From NCBI GenBank assembly GCA_002943765.1, contig PQWQ01000016.1, forward strand, positions 558,001 to 622,000: 64,000 nt of DNA, given 5' to 3'. The notes beneath the pieces were generated by a model. That model was not told where the DNA came from. It made no database searches and was given only the letters and a program-made list of their open reading frames with translations. The translations under genes and the position numbers were made by a program. The first letter of the stretch is position 1; every line of letters begins with the position of its first letter. Below, in pieces: positions 50,204 through 63,019 of this stretch. Source of the DNA: Psoroptes ovis. Lineage: Eukaryota > Arthropoda > Arachnida > Sarcoptiformes > Psoroptidae.

Positions 50204-52726
50204 TTTTCTTTTTTGATGATGATGATGATGATGATTTTTCTCAAATTTCAAAATTTAAACAATTTCAATTAATCGATTGATTGATTGATTTTGTTTTGTA
50301 TTAATAAATCTGAAAATTTTTTTTAAAATAAAGAAATATATGTTAATTAATTAATTTTAAAATCAATAAACGAATTCAATTCAATTCAAAATTAAAAACA
50401 TCTGCAAAAATTAAATCGTATATCTAATTCAAGAGAGAAAACATATCATTTAATCATTAATTAAAGTATATGTATCAAATTAAAAGACAATCAATAATTA
50501 TCAATAAATCATTGAATCAATAAATATTGATGATATTTATATGTCAATAATCAATGATTTGATTCAATCAATTATTGATTAATTATTTGAAATAATAAAT
50601 GATTAATTACGGAAGCTATGTACACAAACACACACACATAATAAATATAAATAAATAAATAAATCATTGAAATATAAATACAAAAATATAAATATCGTAT
50701 CAATTTAATTGTAAATATGGATATAAATATAAATTTCAATGATAATTGACTCGAAACACTTACCATTTAAAAACAATAAATTTTTTAAATTTTAAAAAAA
50801 TTTCCAAAGATTGTCCAGAAAAAATTAAAATCAAATATAAAATCTCAATAAATAAATGTATGACATTTCAAGAGTATCATCATATCTCATTGTATACATC
50901 TATCTATTTATCTAATTCAATTGATAAATTGATCCATATTGTTTGATTGATACGATTGTTTGATCAATAATCAATGATAATCGTATAATCGCATAATGGT
51001 ACAATCGTATTTTATCATAAAAACATTAAACATTGAATGATAAATGTTGCCATTGGATTTGATTTCATTCAGAAATCAAATTGGATTTGATTTTGATTTT
51101 GAAAGCAAAATATTTAAAATATTTAAAAACAAAACATATATATCATATCATAAATCACAGCTTTAAAAAATTGAAAAAAAAATTATTTCATTTGCAGTCT
51201 ATTGAACTGTTTTCACATTTAACATTATTCAATTTGATTAATATTCAATCGACACTTGTCATCAGTCATCATCATCATGATCATCATGGTTACAATTACT
51301 GATGATGATGATCAGCTGATTATTTTCAAAAATTTAAATAATCATGTTGATGAGTATGTTGATGTGTGAAAGTGAATCAAATATTTTGCTCAGACTTCAA
51401 GCTGCGTATTTATTATGTATTGTTTCATTTCAAAAAACACTAAAAACAAATTAAAACCCTAAAAACAAAATTGAAAAAAAAAACAAATCAATTGTTCGAT
51501 TATTGTTTTGTTTTTTTTCGACAATGATGATTTGTGTTATATGATCAAAACACACATACACACATATAAAAACACATTTATACAATTATATATTGTATTA
51601 TTATGTATTACACACAGTGTACAGTGATGACAATGATAATAATAAATATAAATATTTAATTAATTATAAAATCAATTATATTTTGATTGCATTTCATTCA
51701 TTTATTCATTTCATTTGTTTGGTGTTCTCTTCACTTTTTTATTCGTAAATCGTTGTATACAATGATGGTCGTCGTATTTGTCGTCGTTGTTGTTATCATT
51801 GATATTATCATTATTGTTATTGGATGACGGTTCATTATAAAGGTGATGGTCGTTGTGGTTGTGTTTGTGTGTGTGTTGTTGTTGTTGTTGTTTGGGTTTA
51901 ATGTTGATGATGATGGTAATCTCTATTTATTTATTATTATTATTCGTCGTCGTCGTGAAATACTCATCATTATAATATAAATATAAATAACAAATATATA
52001 ATTATCATTATCATTATTTGTATTATTATTATTATTATTATTATTTGAATGATATTAAAATGAAATGAAAAAATAATGATGAATTATTATTGTATTCATT
52101 TATTTATTTTATTTTATTTTTTTGAATGCGCATATTCACATACAATGCTAAAAAATAATAATAATAATAAAACCTTTTACAAAAACCTTTGAAAAACCAT
52201 TTGTAAATGTATAAGAATAATTTTATCTGAATTTTCCTATCTGGAATTCTATTACTTTGCTTTTGTTTTTTGTTTTCGTTTCTGTTCTCATATTATTCTC
52301 ATTCAATGATCCATTTAATAATGATGAATTGGAATTTTTGCCCCTTATGCTGTTGGACACGTGTTTATTTGTTTTTGTTATGCTTGCCTAGTAAATTTAT
52401 TAACGTATTAATACGTCCATAAAATGCTAGTGTCAATGAATAGCCGGCGCTGTCAAGCAATTTGTTTAGCATTTTACATTGACAGTTCTAGTGGCAATAG
52501 CTAGAAATGATGAAAATTTTTCCACATTCAAAAACAGCCAATTTCAAATAGTAATCAAAAGCAATAGATGGTGATATGCTCGATATATATGTGTGGAAAA
52601 ATTTTTGAAGAAAAAATCAATGTTTACGTCAGATTTTCTTGTTTACAATAATTTGATTGAAAAATTTGATACATTTCTTTCTTTGATTATTAATCAATTG
52701 AAACGATTACGATTAACATAAAAACA
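50204..52726. other. Divergent intergenic region
   Basis: It lies between the GRAMD1 (minus) and GOSR1 (plus) starts. It is AT-rich with TTG, ATG and TCG trinucleotide runs, TG runs near 51860 and a GC-richer patch at 52390-52510 that includes CCGGCGC. It probably holds both promoters. No coding sequence supportable. Confidence 0.6.
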
Positions 52727-53830
52727 ATGGAAGTTGATAATGTTCAAGTAAAACAATGGGAAGGTATTAATAATTAATGATTAATGGTTATCCAAAATTT
52801 ATTTCATATTTATTTTTCCATGATAATCCAAGAATTACGACGTTTAGCACGACAATATGAAACCGATATCGATTCAAAATTGGTATCACTTTCTAAATTA
52901 ATGTCGATGCGTAATGCTGCTGGTGGTGGCCGTGGTACAAAAACATCAAAATTTAGTCATGATCGTAATAAAAATAAATATAAAAATGAAATTAATAATG
53001 CTGGTGGTAATATGGATGATGATGATGATGAAGAACCATTGATTAGTTGTAAAGAAAATTTTGATCATTTAACATTTGAAATTGATTCATTAATCAATAC
53101 TGTATGTATCAATAATTGTTTATTCATTGATTTTTTTCTATTAATTGAAATTAATTGAATTTTTTTATTTCCCCGAAACAGTTACGTGATGTAAATAATC
53201 GTATGGATGAATGCATTCAAAAATTGCCGAATAATAATTCAATATTATATACATTACAAAGACATCAAGATATATTGAATGATTATCGTAAAGAATTCTA
53301 TAAATTACGTACAAACATATCTGAACAATTGAATCGTGATTTATTGTTGAAAAATTCTTTACGTAAAGATTATAAGTATGTATTCATTATTCAGGGTTGT
53401 TGTTATTATTATTAAATTTTACTAAATTATCATAATCGATATGACAGCAATGATTATAACATTCCAAATCGTAAATCGAATGATTTTCTACTCAAAGAAC
53501 AAGATCATATTCGTAATTCAGAAATAATGATTGATGATCAAATTAATATTGCAATACGTACACGTGAACAATTACGAAATCAACGTTCAACAATGAAAGC
53601 AATACAAACACAATTGACAACATTGGCCAGTATGTTTATTTTGAATTTATTTATAAAATTTTAAATTTAAAATTAATTATTCATTTTTCTTAAATATTAT
53701 TTCACCAGATAAATTTCCAATGCTCAACAATCTAATTCATCGTATAAATATGAAAAAAAGTAAAGATAAAATAATATTATCGATTGTGATTGGTGTTTGT
53801 TTATTTCTTTTATTACTTTGGATTTTTTAA
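52727..53830 (+). CDS. GOSR1: Golgi SNAP receptor complex member 1 (GOS-28)
   Basis: Exons 52727-52763, 52833-53101, 53182-53375, 53448-53629 and 53709-53830 join in phase to give 267 residues, close to the usual 250. It is a Qb-SNARE for ER-Golgi and intra-Golgi vesicle fusion. Diagnostic blocks are WEELRRLARQYETDIDSKL at the N-terminus, LQRHQDILNDYRKEFYK in the middle, FLLKEQDHIRNSE at the SNARE motif start, LANKFPMLNNLIHRINMKK, and a C-terminal tail anchor (IILSIVIGVCLFLLLLWIF). The first exon is only 37 bases. An acidic DDDDDEEP linker is the one insertion relative to vertebrate proteins. It is divergent from GRAMD1. Confidence 0.96.
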
Positions 53831-54687
53831 TTTAAGAAAAATTTCATCGGTGAAAAACAAAACAAAAAAAACAATTTTTGTGATCATTGATTCATTGTTA
53901 ATCGATTGAAGATTGAAATACATATTGAACAACAAAACATTTAAATGTTCAAAATGTTTTTTTATTTGAATTTCTTTTTATTTTAAAATTTAAATATTGT
54001 TTTATTTATTTATATATATACTTTAAGTATACACTCTTAAAACTTTCAAACTTTTAAACTTTGAATCATTCATACACATCAACATTATTGTATTTTTTCT
54101 CCAAGAAAAACAAACAAACAAATGAATGAATAATTAAAACATTTATAAATTCATACATTTCTTTTTATATTTATGTATTTTTCCATCTATATATATATTT
54201 GAATTGATTGGAAATTAATACAAAAAATGAATGAAAATGAAATTGAATGGAAGAAAAAACAAATAAACAGATAAACAATTAAATTATAACAATCAATAAA
54301 TAAAAATTTTTGGATTGTAAATATAAGTATAATGATTGTAATGATGATGATTGAATTCAATTGTTGAATATCAATATCAATATTTTCATTCAAATGTATT
54401 TAAAAAAAAATAGAGAGAAATGTGAATGAATCAGCTTTTGCTTTGTTAAGTATAAATGTTTCTTTAAAATTTTAAAATTTTAAATTTTCCAATGGTTTTC
54501 AAAATGGAGAGGCTTTCGTATTGTGTGATTTGTTTCAATGAATGAATGAATGAATGAATGTAATTATATCAATTTCATTTAATTTATCGAAATTTATGAC
54601 AAAAAAAAAATAAAAAATTCTCTGGTCAGTCATTTATGGTCATCAATTCGGATGATGATGATTATATTATATAATATATTTTTGATA
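53831..54687. other. Convergent intergenic region, no gene seen
   Basis: It lies between the GOSR1 stop and the OCRL stop on the other strand. AT-rich with ATGA microsatellites; both 3' UTRs are expected here. Confidence 0.6.
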
Positions 54688-57600
54688 TCACCAAGTATTC
54701 AAATTAAGAAAATAATTCACAAAAAATTGTTCAGGCATTAATGAATTTAGATTTTGTTTATAATCTTTGGTATTATTATTGTTGTTGTACATGGAAAAAT
54801 TCATCAATGATGATGTTGATGATGATTGTTTTAATGTTGATGTTGTTGGTCCTTTTTGTTGTTGTTGTTGTTGTTTTGTTTTATTATCAGCATTACAATA
54901 AAATGATTCAGGTGGTTTTCGTATCAGTATTGGTGCAAACAGTTTCGCTGAAATTCGGAGAAAAAAAAATTTGACAGATTAAGATTGAAATTCAAATTTG
55001 TCAAATTTGAACAAATAATAACTTACCAATATAAAGTTTATTCAATAATTTATCCGATTCAGAATTGTTACAAATTTCTTGTAGAAATTTTATCAAATAA
55101 TGAAATACTTTTCGATGAACAATGTTCAATTCATTGTAAATCTATCAAAAGGGATAATAATTTTTAAAAATTTGAATTATTTAAAATAAATATCATTATC
55201 TGTTACATTACCTGTTTACATTGACTACAATTACGATTTAAATTTTGAATACGATCATAAAACACATACGGTATGATTGGTTCGGGTAATGTTTCAAGAA
55301 ATAATAATAATGCTTCGGCAACAGAATTTTCCGAAACATTGGCCATCAATTTTGGATCACATGAATCCAGTGCATTACGAATCATAAAAAATTCATTTTC
55401 CATACCAGATGTTTGAAAAATATTCACATTCAAATGACTATGTTGAAGTAGATGATCGATTAACATAAATAATTCTTTTGGTAATGTAAGATGTTCATTA
55501 TTTTGTTTCATTTGTGTTTCTTGGTTGTCATCGATCGATGTTATTATATCGATTAATTGTTCTTTAGGACTTTTCAATTTTTGAAATTGATAATCTTTGA
55601 ATTTTTCTTGAAATTCTTTCAATGTTAAGGATTTAATTGGTTCTTTTAAACGAACCAGCGTTTGTAATGAGCAACCAAAACAAGACAGGTGATAATCACC
55701 GAATATCGTTATGAATATATCTTTACCACCAATCAAACTAAGAACCAATGTATCATTCAATGTTTCATGGCCATAATTGAAACAATATGCCATCGATGCA
55801 TCATCAAAGTTTAATTCAAAAATGATTGTAATCTCTTCTTTTACTTTGATTACACCTGATGAAGGTGTAACACGTAGCCAAGGTTTACAAAAGTATAAAT
55901 CATTTGGTTTGTTAATGAATTTAAAACGAATACGACTTTGTCCAATATTGGTCAGTGTTAACGAACGTGAACTATTGTCTTTGAAGGAAACGTTACCGAA
56001 ACAAATTTCTGTGGTATCAATCGAAACTTGTGGCAATAATTCATTTTCAAATTTATCCAATTTTTTCATCACATCTTCATATACTTTTCGTTTACGTAGA
56101 TGATCAATTGACATTGCTTGTGACTCGAACAGTGCTGACACTGGTTTATGATCACTATCTTTTAATTCAGGATGTAAACGATAGACTGTTTGCTGAATAT
56201 TTTCACCACGCCATAATATTCGATCACACCAGGCAGGTGGACGACGTTTTTCCGATGAATCCCATTCATTTGTACCAGTATTATATTTATAGGATGGCAT
56301 AAAATTAATTTTACCTTCGGTAAAACCTTGAAAACAATTCTTAGCCGTCATTTGATTGCGTAATTGATCCATGGATAATAATTTATCAAATTCTGAAGAT
56401 TTTAATAATTTTTTAACATAATCAGTGTCTGATGTCATTATTCGATAATTAAGATCACCAAACCAATATATTTGACTTTGATTCATTGAAAAGAGAAAGA
56501 ATTAAAGTAAATACATAAAAAAATAAAGCCAAAACACTTACTCATGATCATAAATTCTTTTCGGTATTCTCAAATTCATAAATTGTAAACGTGAATTTAT
56601 TTCACGAAAATCTTGATTACGGCGTTCATATTGTTCAACATGCGCAGCCAGGTGACAATTGACAAAACAAATACTGGTATCATAAAATTCAAAACGTATT
56701 GCAACACCACCTTTATTGCCCTGTGTCCAAATGACAAATTATAATTAATATTTTTGAAAATTAACTTATAAAATAATTTACAATTTTCCCGAGTATACCG
56801 GTGCCGATAGTTTCAGCTGCAACATTTATAATATCTTTCCGGAATTCTCTGGCCGCAAATATGACCAACATCATACCGATAAGGCGTATTTTTTTGAGCA
56901 AAAAATATTGACGTTTAGGATGCAATGATTGTTCACATTTTTGTATCCAATAATCTTCTTTACGATTATCATTGAATAAATATGCTTCTTTACTTAAATC
57001 TAATTCTTGAAAACCAATTGCATAGAAATCTGGTGCCGTTGCATCAATCGATAGAAAATGTGTACGCATCATATCTGGCTTCAGCATTGTTTGTCCATTA
57101 ACATTCCATGTACCAATGAAAAGACTATAATTAATATATCGAACATATTCATTACGTCTTTCTTCAGTGGCTGTTTGTATTTGTAATTCACGATTAATTT
57201 CATTGAAAAAATTTCCCGAATCAAAATCACCAAAATGATCAATCGATTCTGGTTGTATTAGATCATATTTTAATCTTGATTCATCCATTTGTTGTTGTTG
57301 TTGTTGTTGTTGTCGATGATGATATAAATAATTATTATCATCAATATCAATTAATTTATCTTCAGAAAATTGATTAATCAATGAAGATGATGTCGATACA
57401 TTATCACTATTAGCTTGTTGTTTATAATTATTTTCAGTCATATTATAATCATTATTATTATTCATATTCATATTATTATCATTGCTTGAACATGAGATCT
57501 GATCATGATTTCGTTTTGTTATCATTATTTCATCATTCATTGATAATCTTGATGATGAAAATGATGATGACGAAGATGATGATGAAACTATTATTTAAGA

Positions 57601-59183
57601 AAATAATAAAAATGAAAAATTAATAAAATGAAATCTGTCAAATCACCAAAATTATAAGAAAAAAAAAATTTTTGTTCAAATTAAAACATTTCAATTTTTG
57701 ACAGGTTGCCACACCTGTTCATATTTGATATTTCATTTGTCAAAAAAAAAAATATTCAAATATTGGTAACCAACGAATGAATGAATTCATTAATTCATAT
57801 TTCAAATGAAAAATTGTCATGGAAATATGATCAATATTCAGTTATATGTTTAGATTTAAATGTTTTGAATATTTTGCTTATTTTCCATGATTTCGGATGA
57901 TTTAAAATGATTTTTGAAACGATTTTTGAAATGATTTTTGAACAATTTCTAGAATAATAACTTGCCTATTGTTTGCTGTGGCTGTTGTTGTTTATTCAAT
58001 GGCATTTGTTGATAATATTGTTTGGTCCATTCAAAATCGATCGATGATACGAATGATGTACGATGTGATACTGTTTGAAAACGAGAGAAATAATAATGGA
58101 AATTTAAGAAAATGAAAAAAGGGGAAAATTTTAAAATATTTCTCAATTTTGAAATATGAGAAGAAAGGTTCACCTGAAACAATGTGTTGGAGTTGTGTAA
58201 TAAATTTTTCAGTCATTTCATTGTATGATAATATAAAACGATATGATTGTTTATGCATTGATAACAACGATGATGTCGATGATACGGATTGATGATGGTC
58301 ATTGTTGGATTTTTCATTATTATTATCATTATTATTATCATCGCTCATTAATGGATCATATTCTTTCAATATTGAATCATTTATTGATTGATTTCTGTTA
58401 TTTGTATCCGAATCATTATCATTATTAATACTATTATTATTATTATTATTGTTGATTATTGATGAACAATTATTTGTTGTTGTTGTCGTTGTTGTCGATG
58501 TTGGTCTACAATCATATGAAATGAATAATGCAAGATCGGTACCATTTTCTACAGGGGTTGAAATCAGAAGAGAATTAATTGAAAATTTTTAAAATTGAAA
58601 ATTATCGGAATATTTACCTGATATTTCAAGTAAAATAGGATCAAGTGTCACTGGTTGGAATGAAAAATGAGAAATGAATTGATTAAGTGATTGAATTGTA
58701 TGTGAAATATTCATCCTCACCTAATTGATAATGGAAATGATTATCGATTGGAATGATTGTTTCAATTATATCATTATTATTTTGATTATGATTTATATTA
58801 TTACTCGTATTATTTTGTACATTATTCCAAATGAATAAACCATATGAACCTTGATGATCAGATTGAATTAGTCCAATCATACGTGATGATTGAATTTTTC
58901 CATCCAATATTATTGTTACATTCAATTTCTATTTGCGAATATTTCAATTAAAAATTAATTTCAAAAAATGAAATTAATCAATTTTCACATTAATTACACT
59001 TACAGCTAAACATTTGTGTTCGGATCGTAATTTCATTTGTAATGATGCCATTTGATTATTTACAATTGTATTTTTCGTTTTTGATATTTCAACATTATTA
59101 TTATTATTTTCATGATTATTCAATCTATTTTGATCATCTTGTACATCTTCGATCGATGATGGTATGAAAAATTCTGAATTCAT
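54688..59183 (-). CDS. OCRL: OCRL/INPP5B inositol polyphosphate 5-phosphatase
   Basis: Ten exons: 59183-59004, 58928-58721, 58650-58618, 58548-58174, 58070-57966, 57587-56782, 56720-56542, 56475-55212, 55141-55027, 54947-54688. They join in phase for about 1,174 residues. The enzyme removes the 5-phosphate of PI(4,5)P2 on endosomes, Golgi and clathrin membranes. Domains are an N-terminal PH-like region (ends IPIDNHFHYQLG) and the 5-phosphatase core from about 450 (FIGTWNVNG, DFYAIGFQEL, VNCHLAAH, WFGDLNYR, PPAWCDRILWRG, SDHKPVSALFE). An ASH domain (about 770-880) and a RhoGAP-like domain (from about 990, LETLPEPIIPYVFYDRI through KLFAPILIRKP) follow. The RhoGAP-like domain spans the last three exons. 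Odd points: exon 3 is only 33 bases, and the intron after exon 5 begins GC (GCAAGT), the only choice keeping phase. The C-terminal tail has a poly-Gln insert. Confidence 0.94.
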
Positions 59184-60511
59184 TTCAAATTTGAATGATA
59201 AATATCGATCAATCAATCAATCAATTAATCGATCTAATCTGATCATATTTCAAAGTGTGATTGGATTGCTTCTGTTCACAGTTTGTTTATTAGTTCAAAT
59301 GATTATAAAATTGCAACAAGGGGTAAAAAACACAAATTGCATCTACACAAACAAAATCAAATGATCATCATCATCATCAACTATTTCAAAGTGGCGTTAC
59401 CCAATTGGTTGTTTAATTTTTCGATTTTTAACAATTGTAAACAATCAATATTTCATTCAATTTAAGCTGAAATAAAATTGTTTTTTAAATTGAAATTGAA
59501 ATGATAAATATTATTTCAAATATTCATCATATAAACACACATTTTTACCCGATGTTTCAATGTAATCGATGCAATTTGTTTAAATCAATCAATCGATTTT
59601 GGTTGATCAATCAATCAATCAATCAATCGATTTTGGTTTATAATTCAACACGTATTAGATCACTGTGTTAGGTTTGTTGTAGTTGTACAATGTAAAATGA
59701 ATCACAAATAATTAATTTATGATTGTGTTGATAGGATTTGTATTTATTTCAATCCCGAAATTCTATAAAACACACAACAAAAATCTATTTGGGATTTACA
59801 ATGAACTCATCATCATCATTTGTAAAAAAAAATTGAAGACAAATGAAATCTTAAAACAAACAAACAAACGATTTTCTTTAATCTTTAATCTTAACACGCT
59901 AAGAAGTATCAGATTTGTTTTAAAGATCACAGATTAATCATTTTTATTTGATGATAATAACACGATGATTACAAATGTATTATACTCATTTGTTTATTAT
60001 GAATGAATTTGCTTTGTTAACAATTGTTTTGCTTGTATCATCATTATCACTTATTGTTATTTATTGTCATTATTATTGTTTATATTACTGTCTATATTAT
60101 AACCATTAATATATGATATTTCTGACTATTTTTTTTGTTGATAATCTCAAATATTATTGTTTGAGTGAAAATATCATGTTTATTTGCTGGTCGTATTTAT
60201 TATTTATTATCGAAATTTAGGCAGTAGCTGGCGCTATTTGCCATCGGCTGTTGTGTTTGTTTATTTTTTTGAATTCAATTCAAAATTTCATTCCCAAAAT
60301 CAAAGAGTTAATTCTCAAAATTCAAAATAAAACTCAAATTATTACATGGATACAATCAATGGATAAAAAATATAAAAATAAATTATTCAAATATATTAAT
60401 AATAATAATTATAATTTGATCAAATATTATTGCAATTAGTTCAAAGGATTGATCAATTAAAAGGATTGGTGTTTTGTTCAATTTGTTCAATAAATAACCG
60501 GGTATAATAAA
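59184..60511. other. Intergenic region, no gene seen
   Basis: It lies upstream of OCRL and downstream of PDCD10, both on the minus strand. AT-rich with ATCA/CAAT repeats and a GC-richer spot with GGCGCTATTTGCCAT at about 60228-60242. Confidence 0.6.
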
Positions 60512-61501
60512 TTACGGCCGATCACAACATGTTTTGATTAGATTTTGTATCGAATTTGTAATATGAATCAATTGTAGTGCACATTGTAGTACTGGTTTTT
60601 CGCTATGTTTGGATAGGAATAATGCAATTATTCAATGATTAAACTGGATTGAAATCAATTTATGTATAACTTACTCTCCATTTTTAATAAAATCTTTCAA
60701 TGATTGACTAAAATTTTTTGAATCATGTATCAATTCACGGCGACGATTCTGTATCGAACGATGATGTTTATCATTGGTTATATATCCATTGCCAGCATTG
60801 ATTTGTTGAATACAATCCAATAATTTACGAATTGCAGTGGCAATTTTTCTATGTGGAGAAAATTAATGAATTTTAAATTATCAAAAAATCAAATAAATCA
60901 TTCAATTCAATACTTGATTGTCTCTAAAAATGATTGCCGATTCTTGATTACATCAGGTAAATGTGCTAATAATTTTTTCAACGTAATTGTACGATGATTT
61001 AATTCTTGAAACAATGGTTCTTGTCTTCGACATTTTTGTTCTTGTTATGTATTTGGTTTGAAAATAAAGATTTGTATAAGAAAATATGAGAAAATAATTT
61101 TAAAAATACTGAAAATATTTACCATCAGCATCGGAAATATTTGCCTGTAATCGTAGCAATGATTCAATAATATTAATTGAATCAATATTATTTGTCGATA
61201 ATATTGTTTGACAAAATTCCAATAAAAATCCAGGTTCACGACATTCAGCTTTGGCCAATGCTTTCAACAATATACAAGCAGCATTTTGATTTTTCATTTT
61301 AATCTTATACAACAATGGTCGTATAACGATTGGCCATACTAAAGCAGCTGTTACCGATGTATAACGTTGATGATTGCCATTATTATTATCATTATTATTT
61401 ACAGAATTCGATACAATTTTCTTTGTATTTATATTAATACTATCATTTGAATTATTATCGATATTATTATTGACAGCATAACTATTCACTGATTGATTCA
61501 T
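60512..61501 (-). CDS. PDCD10: Programmed cell death protein 10 (CCM3)
   Basis: Exons 61501-61123, 61040-60914, 60848-60675 and 60602-60512 join in phase for about 256 residues, longer than the vertebrate 212 because of an Asn/Ser-rich N-terminal extension of about 45. PDCD10 is an adaptor of the CCM complex and of the STRIPAK/GCKIII kinases, acting at Golgi and cell junctions. Matching blocks are the N-terminal dimerisation helices (WPIVIRPLLYKIKMKNQNAA, AECREPGFLLEFC), ESLLRLQANISDAD, and EPLFQELNHRTITLKKLLAH. SFLETIKKIATAIRKLLD at the hinge and the FAT-homology helices (IQNRRRELIHDSKNFSQSLK, ALQLIHITNSIQNLIK) complete the match. The exon 2 acceptor (AACAAG) lacks a strong pyrimidine tract, but it alone keeps phase. 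Confidence 0.91.
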
Positions 61502-61804
61502 TTTTTTTTCATAGAATTTTACGATTATAAATTCATCAAACGATGTGTTTATCATCAATTAAAATACAGATATAAAACTAAAGGATTGATAAATTTTTAA
61601 TCATTGATTGTGTATTACGATAATCGCTATGGTGTTACATGATTATGATGATGATATACATCATAAATCTATAATTGATTACATTTATTCTCTCACACAA
61701 TTGTCAATTGATCATCATTAATCATTGATCAATTGATAGAGATGATTCAATTTCAATGTCTTGATCATTGATCATAATATTTATCTTCTTTTCTTCCTTA
61801 AATC
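61502..61804. other. Intergenic region, no gene seen
   Basis: AT-rich spacer between the PDCD10 start and the 3' end of the micropeptide frame on the same strand, with repeated ATTGATCA-type words. Confidence 0.55.
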
Positions 61805-61933
61805 TCAAATTGAATAATGAAATATTGCATACAATATGATGATGAAAAAAAATGCCAAAGTTACAATAACAACGAATGCAAATTGATTATCAACAATACC
61901 TAATAATAATATGACAAATTCGTTTAAATTCAT
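61805..61933 (-). CDS. 42-residue single-pass membrane micropeptide, sarcolamban-like candidate
   Basis: A short frame from ATG at 61933 to TGA at 61805. The first part is MNLNEFVILLLGIVDNQ; the rest is a continuous hydrophobic helix ending LAFFFIIILYAIFHYSI. The helix pattern Leu-Ala-Phe, five hydrophobic residues, then Leu-Tyr-Ala near the C-terminus is like insect sarcolambans, the arthropod relatives of sarcolipin/phospholamban that inhibit the SERCA calcium pump in muscle. Arthropod sarcolambans are about 28-30 residues, so this would have a longer N-terminus. It stands alone, upstream of PDCD10 on the same strand. A purifying-selection test is needed to exclude chance, since AT-rich DNA often encodes hydrophobic frames. 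Another small ER-membrane subunit is possible. Confidence 0.45.
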   Translation of the reverse strand: MNLNEFVILLLGIVDNQFAFVVIVTLAFFFIIILYAIFHYSI

Positions 61934-63019
61934 TTGAATCGATATTTTTTTTTTTTTTTTCGTTGATGATGATGATTTTTGTTCAGGAAAATATTTTCAA
62001 TTTCAAATTTGAATTTAAAATTTGAGATTTACTTTGTTTATTCGACTTGTTTACTTCGCTTATTTACTTCGATTTATATTTTTTAAAATCTAAGCCAAGA
62101 GCCTTAACAAAAAAAAAAAAAAAACAAAAACAACAACAAAACCTAAAAGGGTGACATCTTTTGAATTGAAATTGTAAAAAATGAAATTTAAATTGAAAAA
62201 ATCAAAATCAAAAATTGAAACTTGCGCACCAATATTTAAATTTTCAAAAATTGTATACAAACCACATAGAAACTAACATATGCACAAAGCTAGATAGACA
62301 AAAGCACAACACACAGGTCAAGCACACGTTTCTTTATTTCATTTCATCACACACAAATACACACACACATAAACCTCTTACCAGAGGGCTATACATGCAT
62401 GTATTTGAATATTGTAGAATAATAATTAAAGATAATATGAGAAATAAAACAAGAATTTATTTGATCATTTGGAAATATATGTGGCTATCTGTTTGCATAT
62501 GTGTGGATCTAGTTTTTATTTAATGGCTTATTACACACACACACATTACGTTTTCGTAATATGTTTTTGATGAAATGAAATGAAATGAAAAAAACTGGAA
62601 TTGTTGCCTGTTATTGCCTGTTGAATATATTTCGAAATAATAATAATATTTGATATTTGATCGTATTGTTTTTTGATGTAATGATGATGAACAGATGAAT
62701 TGCAATTGAAAAATACAGGCAGCAGCGAATCAAACAAACAATAACTGATGATGATGATCATTTCCCATTTGTTGTGTATTACAATACGTTGAATGTAATT
62801 GTTTTTATTTTAAAAATTTAAATAAAAATAAAGGATGATTCGGTTTTCATTTGTATTCCTGTCTGTGTGCATTTTTTTAATGTTTGAATTGTGTGAATTG
62901 TGTTAATTGATGATCTATGATTTGAATCGATTCAAATGTTGTAAATGTCATTGTAAATGTTGAATTTTAGTTTTATATTTTGATCTAATATTTTTTTGGA
63001 AATAAAAAATGTCAAAATA
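61934..63019. other. Intergenic region, no gene seen
   Basis: AT-rich with an A-run near 62110 and CA repeats at 62350 and 62533. It contains the upstream regions of the micropeptide (minus) and the LRR gene (plus). Confidence 0.55.

Noticed and set aside
55777..56302. Plus-strand frames opposite the OCRL large exon
   Set aside because: Shadow frames of a strongly conserved phosphatase/ASH coding exon on the minus strand.
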